From Solirubrobacteraceae bacterium (GTDB lineage: Bacteria; Actinomycetota; Thermoleophilia; Solirubrobacterales; Solirubrobacteraceae): 64,000 bases of DNA. Shown here piece by piece: positions 56,152 to 64,000 of the stretch. The translations under genes and the position numbers were made by a program. How positions within the stretch are numbered: the first letter of the stretch is position 1; every line of letters starts with the position of its first letter. The notes below the pieces were generated by a model. The model was given only the letters and a program-made list of their open reading frames with translations, made no database searches and was not told the origin of the DNA. The stretch is taken from contig JADGPL010000010.1 of assembly GCA_017882455.1 (NCBI GenBank), positions 1-64,000 of the forward strand, written 5' to 3'.

Positions 56152-58485
56152 TTGGCCCTCGACCGTAGAACCGAGCCGTGGAGCGCGCTGCTCGATGCAG
56201 GGTCCGAGGACGGCCGACTCGTGCGGGAGGCGCGCGAAGGGCCGGGGAGAGCACGCCTCTCCGACATCCCACAGACGCTGCATCCCGAAGTCGCCGCGGC
56301 GCTCGAGCAAATGGGCATCGAGCGTCTCTACACCCATCAGGCCCAGGCGCTCCAGGCCGCGAGCGAGGGCCCCACGATCGTCACCACCGGCACGGCGTCG
56401 GGCAAGTCCATGTGCTTCAACCTGCCGACCCTGCACGTGCTCTGCGAACAGACCCGCGCCCGCGCCCTCTATCTGTATCCGACCAAGGCCCTCGCCCAGG
56501 ACCAGGCGCGCGCGCTGACGGCCTTCGGGCTGACCAGGCGCGTGCGCCCGGCGATCTACGACGGCGACACGCCGCGGGAGGCCCGGGCCCAGATCAGAAA
56601 GAGCGCGAACGTCGTGCTCACCAACCCCGACATGCTGCACGTGGGAATCCTCCCCAACCACGGGGCATGGGCCGAGCTCTTCTCCAACCTGGCGGTGGTG
56701 GTCATCGACGAGGCCCACGTGTACCGCGGCGTGTTCGGCTCGCACGTGGCCAACGTGCTGCGCCGGCTGCGCCGGATCGCGGCCGCCTACGGGACCGAGC
56801 CCCTCTTCCTCCTGACCTCGGCGACGATCGCCAACCCACTCGAGTTGGCCGAGCGCCTCACGGGCCTGGAGGACGTGCGCCTGATCGACGAGGACGGCTC
56901 GCCCGCTCCCCAGCGCAGGATGGCGGTGTGGAACCCGCCGCTGACCGACGAGCGCCTCGGAGCGCGCCGCTCGGCGCTCGGCGAGGCGGGCGAGCTGCTC
57001 GCGCGGCTGGTGCGCGACGGCGCGCGCGCCATCTGCTTCATGAAGTCGCGCAAGGGCGTGGAGGTGCTGGCGCGCCTGGTCAAGCAGGAGCTGGCGGACA
57101 CCGATCCGGAGCTGGCCGAGCTCGTGGTTCCCTACCGCGCCGGCTACACCCCCCAGCAGCGGCGCGAGCTCGAGGGGCGCCTCACCCGCGGGGAGCTGCG
57201 GGCGGTGATCACGACGGACGCCCTGGAGCTCGGGATCGACATCGGCGAGCTGGACGCCGCGGTGGTCGTCACCTTCCCTGGCACGGTCGCCTCGCTGCGC
57301 CAGATGTGGGGTCGCGCAGGAAGGCGCGGGCGAGGCCTCGCGCTGTACGTGGCGGGAGAGGACGCGCTCGATCAGTTCTTCTGCCGCCACCCCGAAGAGT
57401 TCCTGGAAAGGCCCGTCGAGGCGGCGATCCTCGATCACGAGAGCGCCCTGATCTACCGCGCGCACCTGCTGTGCGCAGCCCACGAGGGCCCGCTGGACGG
57501 TGCGGACGCGGAGTTCCTCGGCCCGCGCTGGGAGACTCACGCGGAGCAGCTGGTGAGCGCGGGCGCGCTGCGCCGCCGCGGCGGCGCGGCGATCTCGGCG
57601 GGCGCCTACGTACCGCGCGAGGGAGGCGGCTACCCCGCCGCGGAGGTCTCGCTGCGCTCGGCCTCGGCTGAGAGCTTTGCGATCGTGGATGTCTCCTCGG
57701 GCGAGCTGCTCGGCTCGACGGAGGCCGCGCGCGCCCATTCGACCGTCCACGAGGGTGCGGTGTACATGCACCTGGGACGCTCCTACGAGGTGCGCGAACT
57801 CGACCTCGAGCGCCGCCGCGCACTGGTGGCGCCGTTCGACGGCGACTGGTACACGCAGCCGAAGACCCAAACGGACACCGAGATCGTGCGCCTGCTCGAC
57901 CGTCGGGAGACGCTCGGGGTGAGCCTCTCCTTCGGCGAGGTCAGCGTGACGGACACCGTCCTGGCCTATCAGCGCAGGCGCCTCTCAGACCACGCCCAGG
58001 TGGACATCGTGGCGCTCGATCTTCCCGCGACGAGCTTTGCCACCCAGGCGCTGTGGTTCGAGCTCGACGCCGAGGAGCTCGCCGCGAGCGAGACGGTGCC
58101 GCTGGAGACGCTGCTGGGCGCCCTGCACGCCACCGAGCACGCCCAGATCGCGGTCCTCCCGTTGATCGCCATGTGCGACCGCTGGGACATCGGCGGGCTG
58201 TCCACCAACTACCACCCGCAGACCGGCAGGGCGACGATCTTCATCTACGACGGCCACCCCGGCGGGATCGGGATAACGCGCACCGCATTCTCGCGTTTCG
58301 AGGAGCTCTGCCGGGACGCCCACCGCCTGATCGCCGAGTGCCCCTGCGCGAGCGGCTGCCCCTCCTGCGTGCAGTCCCCCAAGTGCGGCAACCTCAACGA
58401 GCCCCTGTCGAAGCCCGGGGCGCTGGCGCTGCTCGCGCTGCTGCTCCAGGGCGCCGGCGAGCCCACCGTCCTCGCGCCGCTCTGA
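56152..58485 (+). CDS. DEAD/DEAH-box helicase, MrfA/Hrq1 (RecQ4-like) type with DUF1998
   Basis: About 777 residues from TTG 56152 (ATG 56083 is the other candidate but would run 48 bases into gpgS). Superfamily 2 motifs: Q-region LYTHQAQALQ, Walker A VTTGTASGKSMCFNLPTL, motif II VVVIDEAHVYRGVFGSH, motif III LLTSATIANPLELAERL, and motif VI LRQMWGRAGRRGRGLALYV. The C-terminal DUF1998-type zinc region has CPCASGCPSCVQSPKCG. This matches MrfA/Hrq1 helicases, which in Bacillus act in mitomycin-lesion repair. The MrfB exonuclease partner is not adjacent. Confidence 0.92.
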   Translation: MALDRRTEPWSALLDAGSEDGRLVREAREGPGRARLSDIPQTLHPEVAAALEQMGIERLYTHQAQALQAASEGPTIVTTGTASGKSMCFNLPTLHVLCEQTRARALYLYPTKALAQDQARALTAFGLTRRVRPAIYDGDTPREARAQIRKSANVVLTNPDMLHVGILPNHGAWAELFSNLAVVVIDEAHVYRGVFGSHVANVLRRLRRIAAAYGTEPLFLLTSATIANPLELAERLTGLEDVRLIDEDGSPAPQRRMAVWNPPLTDERLGARRSALGEAGELLARLVRDGARAICFMKSRKGVEVLARLVKQELADTDPELAELVVPYRAGYTPQQRRELEGRLTRGELRAVITTDALELGIDIGELDAAVVVTFPGTVASLRQMWGRAGRRGRGLALYVAGEDALDQFFCRHPEEFLERPVEAAILDHESALIYRAHLLCAAHEGPLDGADAEFLGPRWETHAEQLVSAGALRRRGGAAISAGAYVPREGGGYPAAEVSLRSASAESFAIVDVSSGELLGSTEAARAHSTVHEGAVYMHLGRSYEVRELDLERRRALVAPFDGDWYTQPKTQTDTEIVRLLDRRETLGVSLSFGEVSVTDTVLAYQRRRLSDHAQVDIVALDLPATSFATQALWFELDAEELAASETVPLETLLGALHATEHAQIAVLPLIAMCDRWDIGGLSTNYHPQTGRATIFIYDGHPGGIGITRTAFSRFEELCRDAHRLIAECPCASGCPSCVQSPKCGNLNEPLSKPGALALLALLLQGAGEPTVLAPL

Positions 58486-58542
58486 TCGCGATTCCGTCTT
58501 GTTGAAGTAGAGAGCTGACCGGGCCGTCACAATGACCGCCGC

Positions 58543-60450
58543 GTGACCAAGACGATGAACGCCTTCAAGAAGCCGATGTTTGCGCTTGCGCTCATGTGCG
58601 CGGCACTTGCCGCGACGGTGGCCGGCGCCCAGGCGCCGCCCGCGCACCGCGCCGCCGTGGCCGAAGCGCCACGCTCGCAGTCGCCGATCTTCGGTGGTCC
58701 CGACGGGCGCACGGCGCTGGCGCACTGGACGCTGCGCACGGATCCGAGCGACCGGGGCGCCTCGCTCGGCTGGCAGCGCGGCGGCTTCGGCGGAGCCTCG
58801 GTGAGCGTCCCCAATGACGTCGATCCAAGCTCCTACAGCGGCAGCGCGGGCGTCCGCAACTACGAAGGCTCGGTGGCCTGGTACCGCACGAGCTTCACCG
58901 CCGGCCAGGCAGGCGTTTACGCGCTCGACTTCCAATCGGCCAACTTCCAGGCCACGGTCTGGGTCGATGGCCGCCCGCTTGGCTCGCACAAGGGCTCCTA
59001 CCTGCCGTTCGAGATGCGCGCCAAGCTTGCGGCGGGCTCGCACACGGTCGTGGTCCGCATCGACTGGAGCCACCCCTCGGAACAGTCCAGCAACGGCTTT
59101 CACCGCACGTGGTTCAACTGGGGCGGGCTCAACGGCGAGGTCGAAGTGCGTCCGATCGGGCAGAGCGAGCTGTCGAGCCCGACCGTCCAGACGACACTCG
59201 CCTCGAGCGCCTCCGGCGCAGCGGCCACGGTCAAGGTGAGCGTGCTGGTGCACGACTACGGCGCGGCCCGCACGATCGCCCCCGAAGGCTCGCTCGCTCG
59301 CGGCGCCCAGACGGTCCCGTTGGCCTTCGCGCCCGTGCAGCTCGCGCACGGCCAGTCGGTCACCGTCAACTCGACCGCGACGGTTCCGGAAGCCGCGCTG
59401 TGGTCGCCGGCCAGCCCCAGCCTCTACCGGCTGAACCTGGCCGTTGGCGCCGAGAGCAGCTACACCGCCCGGGTCGGGCTGCGCCAGTTGAGCTGGCACG
59501 GCGGGCGGCTGTATCTGAACGGGACGCTCCTGCGCCTCCACGGCGCGACCCTCCAGGAGGACGCGCGCGGGCACGGCGATGCGCTCACGTCCTCTGACAT
59601 GGACGCGATCGTCGGCGAGCTCAAGGCCGTCGGCGCCAACGCCGCCCGCGCCCAGCACCCGCTCGATCCAGCGCTGCTGGAACGCCTCGACGCCGCCGGC
59701 ATCCTGGTGTGGCAGGGCATCGGTCCCGTGGAAGGGGCGGGCAACTGGTATTCGAGCACCCCACAGCTGCTCGCAGGCGCCGAGCAGCAGGCGCGCACAG
59801 CGGTGCTGGCCGGCGAGCTGCACCCCTCGATCTTCGCGTGGAACCTCGTGGACGAGGTCGCGGGCAACGGGCGCGACGCCGCCGAGGTCGGCTACGTGCG
59901 CACGATGGCGCGCTGGCTGCACACGCACGACCCGACGCGGATGGTCGCAGTTGACGTGTGGGGCGATCACCCTCCCCAGCACGCCGGCGCGCTGTACTCC
60001 GAAGCGGACGCGGTCGCGGAGACGGACTATTCCGGCTGGTATGACTACCCGAACGACAGCCCGGCGCAGCTGGCGAGCGCGATGCGGGGGCGCCTCGGCG
60101 AGATGGAGCGCACGTTCGCCGGGAAGGTGCTCGTGGTCAGCGAGTTCGGAGCCGAATCCAACGGGCTGAACCCGCCTGGGAGCCCCGGCAGCTATGCCTA
60201 CCAGGCGCGCCTGCTGGCCGAGCACATCGCCGTCTATGAGGCCGATCCCAAGCTCACCGCGATGCTGGTGTGGGTGCTTCGCGACTACCCCCTCACCCCG
60301 ACCTTCGAGGGCGGCTCGATCCACAATGTGCTCCCGCAGGTGAGGCTGATCGAAGGGCTCAACCAGAAGGGGCTGTTCACATACGGCGGTCAGCCCAAGT
60401 CCGCGGCGGCGACCGTGGGCCGGATGTTCAAGTCCCTGCCACAGGGCTGA
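58543..60450 (+). CDS. Secreted glycoside hydrolase family 2 (beta-galactosidase/mannosidase-like)
   Basis: A 635-residue exported enzyme with a Sec signal (KKPMFALALMCAALAATVAG, cleavage near AQAPP). The jelly-roll sugar-binding domain is at residues ~50-205 (SVAWYRTSFTAGQAGVYALD), an Ig-like domain at ~210-315, and a TIM barrel at ~320-620. The predicted acid/base is Glu438 in WNLVDEVAG and the nucleophile Glu534 in VVSEFGAES. The residue before the acid/base is Asp rather than the Asn usual in clan GH-A. It is shorter than LacZ-type enzymes. It probably trims extracellular beta-linked glycans. It is convergent with hypF, overlapping by 23 bases. Confidence 0.85.
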   Translation: MTKTMNAFKKPMFALALMCAALAATVAGAQAPPAHRAAVAEAPRSQSPIFGGPDGRTALAHWTLRTDPSDRGASLGWQRGGFGGASVSVPNDVDPSSYSGSAGVRNYEGSVAWYRTSFTAGQAGVYALDFQSANFQATVWVDGRPLGSHKGSYLPFEMRAKLAAGSHTVVVRIDWSHPSEQSSNGFHRTWFNWGGLNGEVEVRPIGQSELSSPTVQTTLASSASGAAATVKVSVLVHDYGAARTIAPEGSLARGAQTVPLAFAPVQLAHGQSVTVNSTATVPEAALWSPASPSLYRLNLAVGAESSYTARVGLRQLSWHGGRLYLNGTLLRLHGATLQEDARGHGDALTSSDMDAIVGELKAVGANAARAQHPLDPALLERLDAAGILVWQGIGPVEGAGNWYSSTPQLLAGAEQQARTAVLAGELHPSIFAWNLVDEVAGNGRDAAEVGYVRTMARWLHTHDPTRMVAVDVWGDHPPQHAGALYSEADAVAETDYSGWYDYPNDSPAQLASAMRGRLGEMERTFAGKVLVVSEFGAESNGLNPPGSPGSYAYQARLLAEHIAVYEADPKLTAMLVWVLRDYPLTPTFEGGSIHNVLPQVRLIEGLNQKGLFTYGGQPKSAAATVGRMFKSLPQG

Positions 60451-62782
60451 CGCCGCCCAGCGTGGCCGCCGCGATCGCCGCCTGACCGTATGAGATCGCA
60501 CCGTCGTTTGGCGGGAGGCGCTCGGGGGTGAGCACGCGCAGCCCCGCCGCCGCGAGGCCGGCGGCGACGCCCTCGAGCAGCAGGCGGTTCTGGAAGACGC
60601 CGCCAGCGAGGACGGCGAGCGACAGGCCGTGCTCGGCGGCGATCTCGGTGGCGGCACGAACGGTGGCCGTCGTGAGCCCGCGGTGGAAGCGGGCAGAGAC
60701 CGTCGCCGGCGAGGCACCGCCGGCAAGGTCGTCGATCGCCGCCATGATCGTCGCCCGCGGGTCGAGCTGCCCGCCGTGCCAACCGATCTCATACGCGCCG
60801 TCCTCATCCGGGTCGGCGAGCGCCTCCAGCTCGATCGCCGCCTGGCCTTCGTAGCTCACCTCGGGGCGCAGGCCGCAGAGCGCGGCCACCGCGTCGAACA
60901 GCCGTCCCATGCTCGTTGTGAGCGGCGAGGCGATGCCCTCGGCGGCGATCCGGGCGACGGCTGCCCAGCGCTCGGACTCGACGCGATCGGCGAGGCGGGC
61001 GGGGGGCGCGGGCACGCTCTGGCGGCTCGCGTCGGCCAGCCACGCACAGGCCATCCGCCACGGCTCGCGCACGGCGCGCTCGCCGCCCGGCAACGCGACC
61101 GGGCGCAGGTGTCCCGCGCGCTCGAAGCCCGTGAGGCCTCCCACCAGCAGCTCGCCACCCCACACGGTGGCGTCGCCTCCGTAGCCGCTGCCATCGTAGA
61201 TCACGCCAACGGCCGGGCCCTGCTCGCCGTGCTCGCCGAGCACGGCGGCGAGATGGGCGTGGTGATGCTGCACCCCCAGGAGCTCCACCCCGGAACGCTC
61301 CAGGGCATAGGCGGTGGAGAGGTAGTCGGGGTGCAAATCGTGCACGAGCACCTCGGGGCAGACGGCGAACAGCGCTTCGAAGTGCTGCGCTCCCCCGCGG
61401 AAGGAGCGCAGGGTCTCCCAGTTGCGCAGATCGCCGATGTGGTGTGAGACCCACGCGCGCTCCCCGCGGGCCACGCAGAGGGTGCTCTTGAGCTCGGCGC
61501 CGCAGGCCAGCAGCGGCAGCGGTGTGGGCACTGGCAGGCCTACGCTCGCGGGCACGTATCCGCGGGAGCGCCGCAGCGGCAGCGTCGCCGGCCGCGCGCC
61601 CACGCGCACGACCCGCACGACCGAGTCGTCGGTGCGCATGTGGATCGGGCGATCGTGGACGAGCAGGGCGTCGGCGATCGGCCGCAGGCGCTCCACGGCC
61701 TCCTCGTCGAGGTGGGCGATGGGCTCGTCTGAGACGTTGCCGCTGGTCAGGACCAGCGCGCTCACGCCGAGCGCACGGGCGTCGGCGAGCAGCAGGTGGT
61801 GCAGCGGCGTGTAGGGAAGCATCAGCCCGAGCTCGCCCACCCCGGGCGCCACCGAGGCAGCCACGTCCGCCCCGTCCCTGCGGGGGGCGAGGACGATGGG
61901 GCGCGCGGGCGAGACCAGCAGCTCGGCCTCCTCGGGGCCGACGAGCGCGAGCTCGTGGGCGACGGCGAGATCGGCGACCATCAGCGCGAGCGGACGATCC
62001 TCGCGCCGCTTGCGCGAGCGCAGCCTGCGCACGGCCTGCTCGGCGTCGGCGCGAACCGCCAGGTGATAGCCGCCGAGCCCCTTGACCGCCACGATCGCGC
62101 CGTCGCTCAGCATGCGCGCGGCCACCGCGATCGCGTCTCCGCCAGCGGCACCGGCGTCCTCCCCGCCCCCGGCGTCCTCCCCGTCCACGGCGAGCAGCCG
62201 TGCCCGCGGCCCACACTCCGGGCAGGCGTTGGGCTGGGCGTGGAAGCGCCTGTCGCGCGGATCCTCGTACTCGGTGAGGCAGGCCGGGCACATCGCGAAG
62301 GCGGCCATGGTCGTCAGCGGCCGGTCATAGGGCACGCCACGCACGATCGTGAAGCGTGGCCCGCAGTCGGTGCAGTTGATGAACGGGTAGCGGTGGCGCC
62401 TGTCGCCGGCGTCGAACAGCTCGGTCAGGCACGCGGGGCAGGCGGCGGCGTCGGCTGCCACGAGGGCGTCGGCCTCGCCCGCGCGAGCGCTCGCGGCGAT
62501 CGCGAATCCGCGCTCTCCCTGCACCCGCCGCGGCGAGCTCAGGACACGCTCGACCCTCGCCATCGGCGGAGCGTCGGCTGCAAGGCGAGCGAGGAACGCC
62601 TCGATCGATTCATCCCCACCCTCGACCTCCAGCTCGACCCCGTGATCGTCATTGCGCACCCAGCCGGCGAGCTCGAGCTCGCCGGCGAGTCGATACACGT
62701 AGGGTCGAAAGCCGACGCCCTGCACGGTGCCGGTGATGCGAACGCTGACCCTGCGCATGGGCATGGGCGATGTGGCCGCCAT
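60428..62782 (-). CDS. hypF: Carbamoyltransferase HypF
   Basis: A 784-residue enzyme that turns carbamoyl phosphate into the carbamoyl-adenylate used to make the CN ligands of [NiFe] hydrogenase. Acylphosphatase domain: VSVRITGTVQGVGFRPYVYR. Two zinc-finger-like pairs: CPACLTELF with CTDCGPRF, and CPACLTEYE with CPECGPR. YrdC-like domain: VKGLGGYHLAVRADAEQAVR. Kae1-like domain: VGVQ-type HHHAHLAAVLGEHG, PAVGVIYDGSGYGGDATVWG, and VLAGGVFQNRLLLEGVAAGL. The length is standard. In-frame Met codons at 62764 and 62758 are alternative starts. It is last in the visible hyp operon, 39 bases after hypB. Confidence 0.95.
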   Translation of the reverse strand: MAATSPMPMRRVSVRITGTVQGVGFRPYVYRLAGELELAGWVRNDDHGVELEVEGGDESIEAFLARLAADAPPMARVERVLSSPRRVQGERGFAIAASARAGEADALVAADAAACPACLTELFDAGDRRHRYPFINCTDCGPRFTIVRGVPYDRPLTTMAAFAMCPACLTEYEDPRDRRFHAQPNACPECGPRARLLAVDGEDAGGGEDAGAAGGDAIAVAARMLSDGAIVAVKGLGGYHLAVRADAEQAVRRLRSRKRREDRPLALMVADLAVAHELALVGPEEAELLVSPARPIVLAPRRDGADVAASVAPGVGELGLMLPYTPLHHLLLADARALGVSALVLTSGNVSDEPIAHLDEEAVERLRPIADALLVHDRPIHMRTDDSVVRVVRVGARPATLPLRRSRGYVPASVGLPVPTPLPLLACGAELKSTLCVARGERAWVSHHIGDLRNWETLRSFRGGAQHFEALFAVCPEVLVHDLHPDYLSTAYALERSGVELLGVQHHHAHLAAVLGEHGEQGPAVGVIYDGSGYGGDATVWGGELLVGGLTGFERAGHLRPVALPGGERAVREPWRMACAWLADASRQSVPAPPARLADRVESERWAAVARIAAEGIASPLTTSMGRLFDAVAALCGLRPEVSYEGQAAIELEALADPDEDGAYEIGWHGGQLDPRATIMAAIDDLAGGASPATVSARFHRGLTTATVRAATEIAAEHGLSLAVLAGGVFQNRLLLEGVAAGLAAAGLRVLTPERLPPNDGAISYGQAAIAAATLGGVSPVAGT

Positions 62783-62821
62783 CGCCCTAGGTGGGGCCGG
62801 CGAGGAGCGCCAGCGCGGGCA

Positions 62822-63499
62822 TCAGGCGGTTGCGGGCGAGCGCACCCGGCTCACCAGCCAGTCGCGAAAGCCATCCACCCCCTCGCCTGTGCGGGCGCTC
62901 GTGAGCAGGTGCTCGATGCCGGGATGCACCGTCTGCAGGTTGGCCAGGAGCTTGTCGAGGTCGGCGTCGACGTGGTCGAGCAGGTCGATCTTGTTGATGA
63001 CCGCGAGCTCGCACGCGCGGAACATCAGCGGGTACTTCAACGGCTTGTCATCGCCCTCGGCCACCGAGCAGACCATCGCCCTGGCGTCCTCGCCGACCCG
63101 GAACTCGGCCGGGCAGACGAGATTGCCGACGTTCTCGATGACCAGCAGGTCGATCTCCTCGAGCGGGATCGCCGCGAGCGAGGAGCGCACCATGTTGGCG
63201 TCGAGGTGGCACTCGCCGCCGAAGCCGTTGGCGGTGTTGAGCTGCACGACGGGGATATGCAGCGAGGTGAGGCGATCGGCGTCGAGGGAGCCCTCGACGT
63301 CGCCCTCGAGCACCCCAACGCGCACATCGCCGGTGTCGGCGAGCGCCCGCTCCAGCAGCGCGGTCTTGCCGGCCCCGGGCGCGCTCATGAGGTTGACGAC
63401 TCTCACCCCGGCGCGGTCGAAATCCTGGCGGTTGGCCCGAGCGATCGTGTTGTTGGCGTCGAGCACGTCCTCGACGACTCTGACTTTGATCCGATGCAT
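62822..63499 (-). CDS. hypB: Hydrogenase nickel-insertion GTPase HypB
   Basis: A 225-residue SIMIBI GTPase that, with HypA, inserts Ni into hydrogenase. P-loop: NLMSAPGAGKTALLERAL. It also has GVLEGDVEGSLDADRL, LNTANGFGGECHLDANMV (Cys and His of the metal site), IDLLVIENVGNLVCPAEF and VINKIDLLDHVDADL. ATG 63499 gives MHRIKVRVVEDVLDANNTIA, the normal start; no His-rich or CxxCGC nickel-storage extension precedes it. It is 2 bases after hypA and clearly co-translated. Confidence 0.95.
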   Translation of the reverse strand: MHRIKVRVVEDVLDANNTIARANRQDFDRAGVRVVNLMSAPGAGKTALLERALADTGDVRVGVLEGDVEGSLDADRLTSLHIPVVQLNTANGFGGECHLDANMVRSSLAAIPLEEIDLLVIENVGNLVCPAEFRVGEDARAMVCSVAEGDDKPLKYPLMFRACELAVINKIDLLDHVDADLDKLLANLQTVHPGIEHLLTSARTGEGVDGFRDWLVSRVRSPATA

Positions 63500-63501
63500 G
63501 A

Positions 63502-63870
63502 TCAGGTGGAGCTCACTCTCGACTTCTCTAGCAGATCCTCCTCGAGCTCGAGCGCCTCGACCAGCAGCTCCTCGCCCGCGAGCACCTCTACGTCGAAGCT
63601 CCCGCATGCCCCGCAGCTGAGCGGGAAGCTCTCCATCACGCGCTCGGCCCCGCACTCCCGGCAGCGCCCGGCGGCGGGTACGTGCGTGATCGCCAGCTCG
63701 GCGCCGTCGAGCGCGGTGCCCTGCACGACCAGGGCGAAGGCGAACTGGAGCGAGTCCGGGACCACCTGGCGCAGGTGGCCCACCTGCACCTCCACGCGGA
63801 GCACACGCCTGCCCTCGGCGTGGCGGGTGGCGACATCGATGATCGCCTGGGCGATGGAGAGCTCGTGCAT
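63502..63870 (-). CDS. hypA: Hydrogenase maturation nickel metallochaperone HypA
   Basis: A 122-residue protein. The N-terminal MHELSIAQAIIDVATRHAEG supplies the conserved Met-His-Glu nickel site. The zinc site is two CxxC motifs, GRCRECGAERV and LSCGACGSFDVEV. The length is slightly above the usual ~115 because of an acidic C-terminus (EALELEEDLLEKSR). The start shares one base with the hypE stop (TGATG), and hypB begins 2 bases after its stop. Confidence 0.95.
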   Translation of the reverse strand: MHELSIAQAIIDVATRHAEGRRVLRVEVQVGHLRQVVPDSLQFAFALVVQGTALDGAELAITHVPAAGRCRECGAERVMESFPLSCGACGSFDVEVLAGEELLVEALELEEDLLEKSRVSST

Positions 63871-64000
63871 CAGCAGATCCTCGGCAGCGGGTCGCCGACG
63901 AGCTGGTCCATCACGCGCCTGCCCCCGAAGGCGGTCTCGACGAGCACCATCGCCGGCGGCTCGGTCCTGACCTCTCCGATCTCCGCCGCGTCCTCGCCCC
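63870..64000 (-). CDS. hypE: HypE, C-terminal end only (gene runs off the right edge)
   Basis: The reverse-strand frame ending at 63870 reads EIGEVRTEPPAMVLVETAFG, then GRRVMDQLVGDPLPRIC. The PRIC terminus is diagnostic for HypE, whose last Cys carries the thiocarbamate that becomes the cyanide ligand. Only about 43 codons are in the window. The TGATG junction couples it to hypA. Other hyp genes and the hydrogenase are expected beyond the edge. Confidence 0.85.
   Translation of the reverse strand, partial: GEDAAEIGEVRTEPPAMVLVETAFGGRRVMDQLVGDPLPRIC

Noticed and set aside
57985-60807. 940-codon reverse-strand open frame across the helicase and GH2 genes
   Set aside because: Composition is Arg/Ala-rich without domains; both forward genes under it have complete catalytic motifs.

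Overview
The window looks like a chromosomal segment of a GC-rich actinobacterium, most likely class Thermoleophilia (Solirubrobacterales-like). This placement is inferred from the strong GC bias, frequent GTG starts and 4-base GTGA/ATGA overlaps, secreted proteins with Cys-x-Ala-Gln-Lys modules, split acyl-CoA carboxylase genes, a GT81/HAD solute pair and a hyp cluster. Genes are densely packed on both strands. I saw no rRNA, tRNA, CRISPR array, transposase, integrase or phage gene.

Region 1 (1-14180) is a surface-polysaccharide locus. It holds a nucleotide-sugar dehydrogenase (cut by the left edge), a GDP-mannose dehydratase-like enzyme, five glycosyltransferase genes (one a fusion of two GT-A domains), a Wzy/WaaL-type polymerase or ligase with a TPR tail, a methyltransferase, a polyprenyl-phosphate sugar transferase and a UDP-glucuronate decarboxylase. 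Together they cover sugar-nucleotide supply, lipid-linked initiation, chain extension and polymerisation. No flippase is visible.

Region 2 (14268-24663) is mostly central metabolism. It carries the methylmalonyl-CoA mutase catalytic subunit, aspartate-semialdehyde dehydrogenase, a propionyl-CoA carboxylase beta chain and a possible carboxylase epsilon-like peptide. A VapBC45-like toxin-antitoxin pair and a GntR/GMC-oxidoreductase operon are embedded in it.

Region 3 (24759-31430) is an assimilatory sulfate operon (sulfite reductase, APS reductase, cysD, cysN) followed by a biotin carboxylase/BCCP gene. With the mutase, the carboxylase and sucCD (38991-41059) this makes a propionyl-CoA to succinate route, scattered rather than in one operon.

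Region 4 (31551-43401) holds two secreted proteins, a YtpB-type (DUF2600) terpene-synthase homologue coupled to an ABC exporter pair, an MBL-fold hydrolase with an unusual insert, a HAD enzyme, sucCD and an aminotransferase fused to a coiled-coil leader.

Region 5 (43488-56130) has a DtxR/MntR regulator in one operon with split LigD ligase and polymerase genes, a very short glycerate-kinase-like gene, secreted and peptidase genes, a sugar-lactone-oxidase-like/alanine-racemase-like/M28 operon, gpsA, a ribbon-helix-helix regulator behind a dyad-rich 335-base gap, and a GT81 synthase/HAD phosphatase pair for glucosyl- or mannosyl-glycerate.

Region 6 (56152-64000) has an MrfA/Hrq1-like helicase, a secreted GH2 glycosidase and hypF-hypB-hypA-hypE (hypE cut by the right edge), which imply a [NiFe] hydrogenase nearby. 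The most unusual non-coding signal is a near-palindrome of the type GTATAACCATGGTTATAC found at three separate loci: the GntR promoter, inside the MBL gene, and upstream of the ribbon-helix-helix gene.
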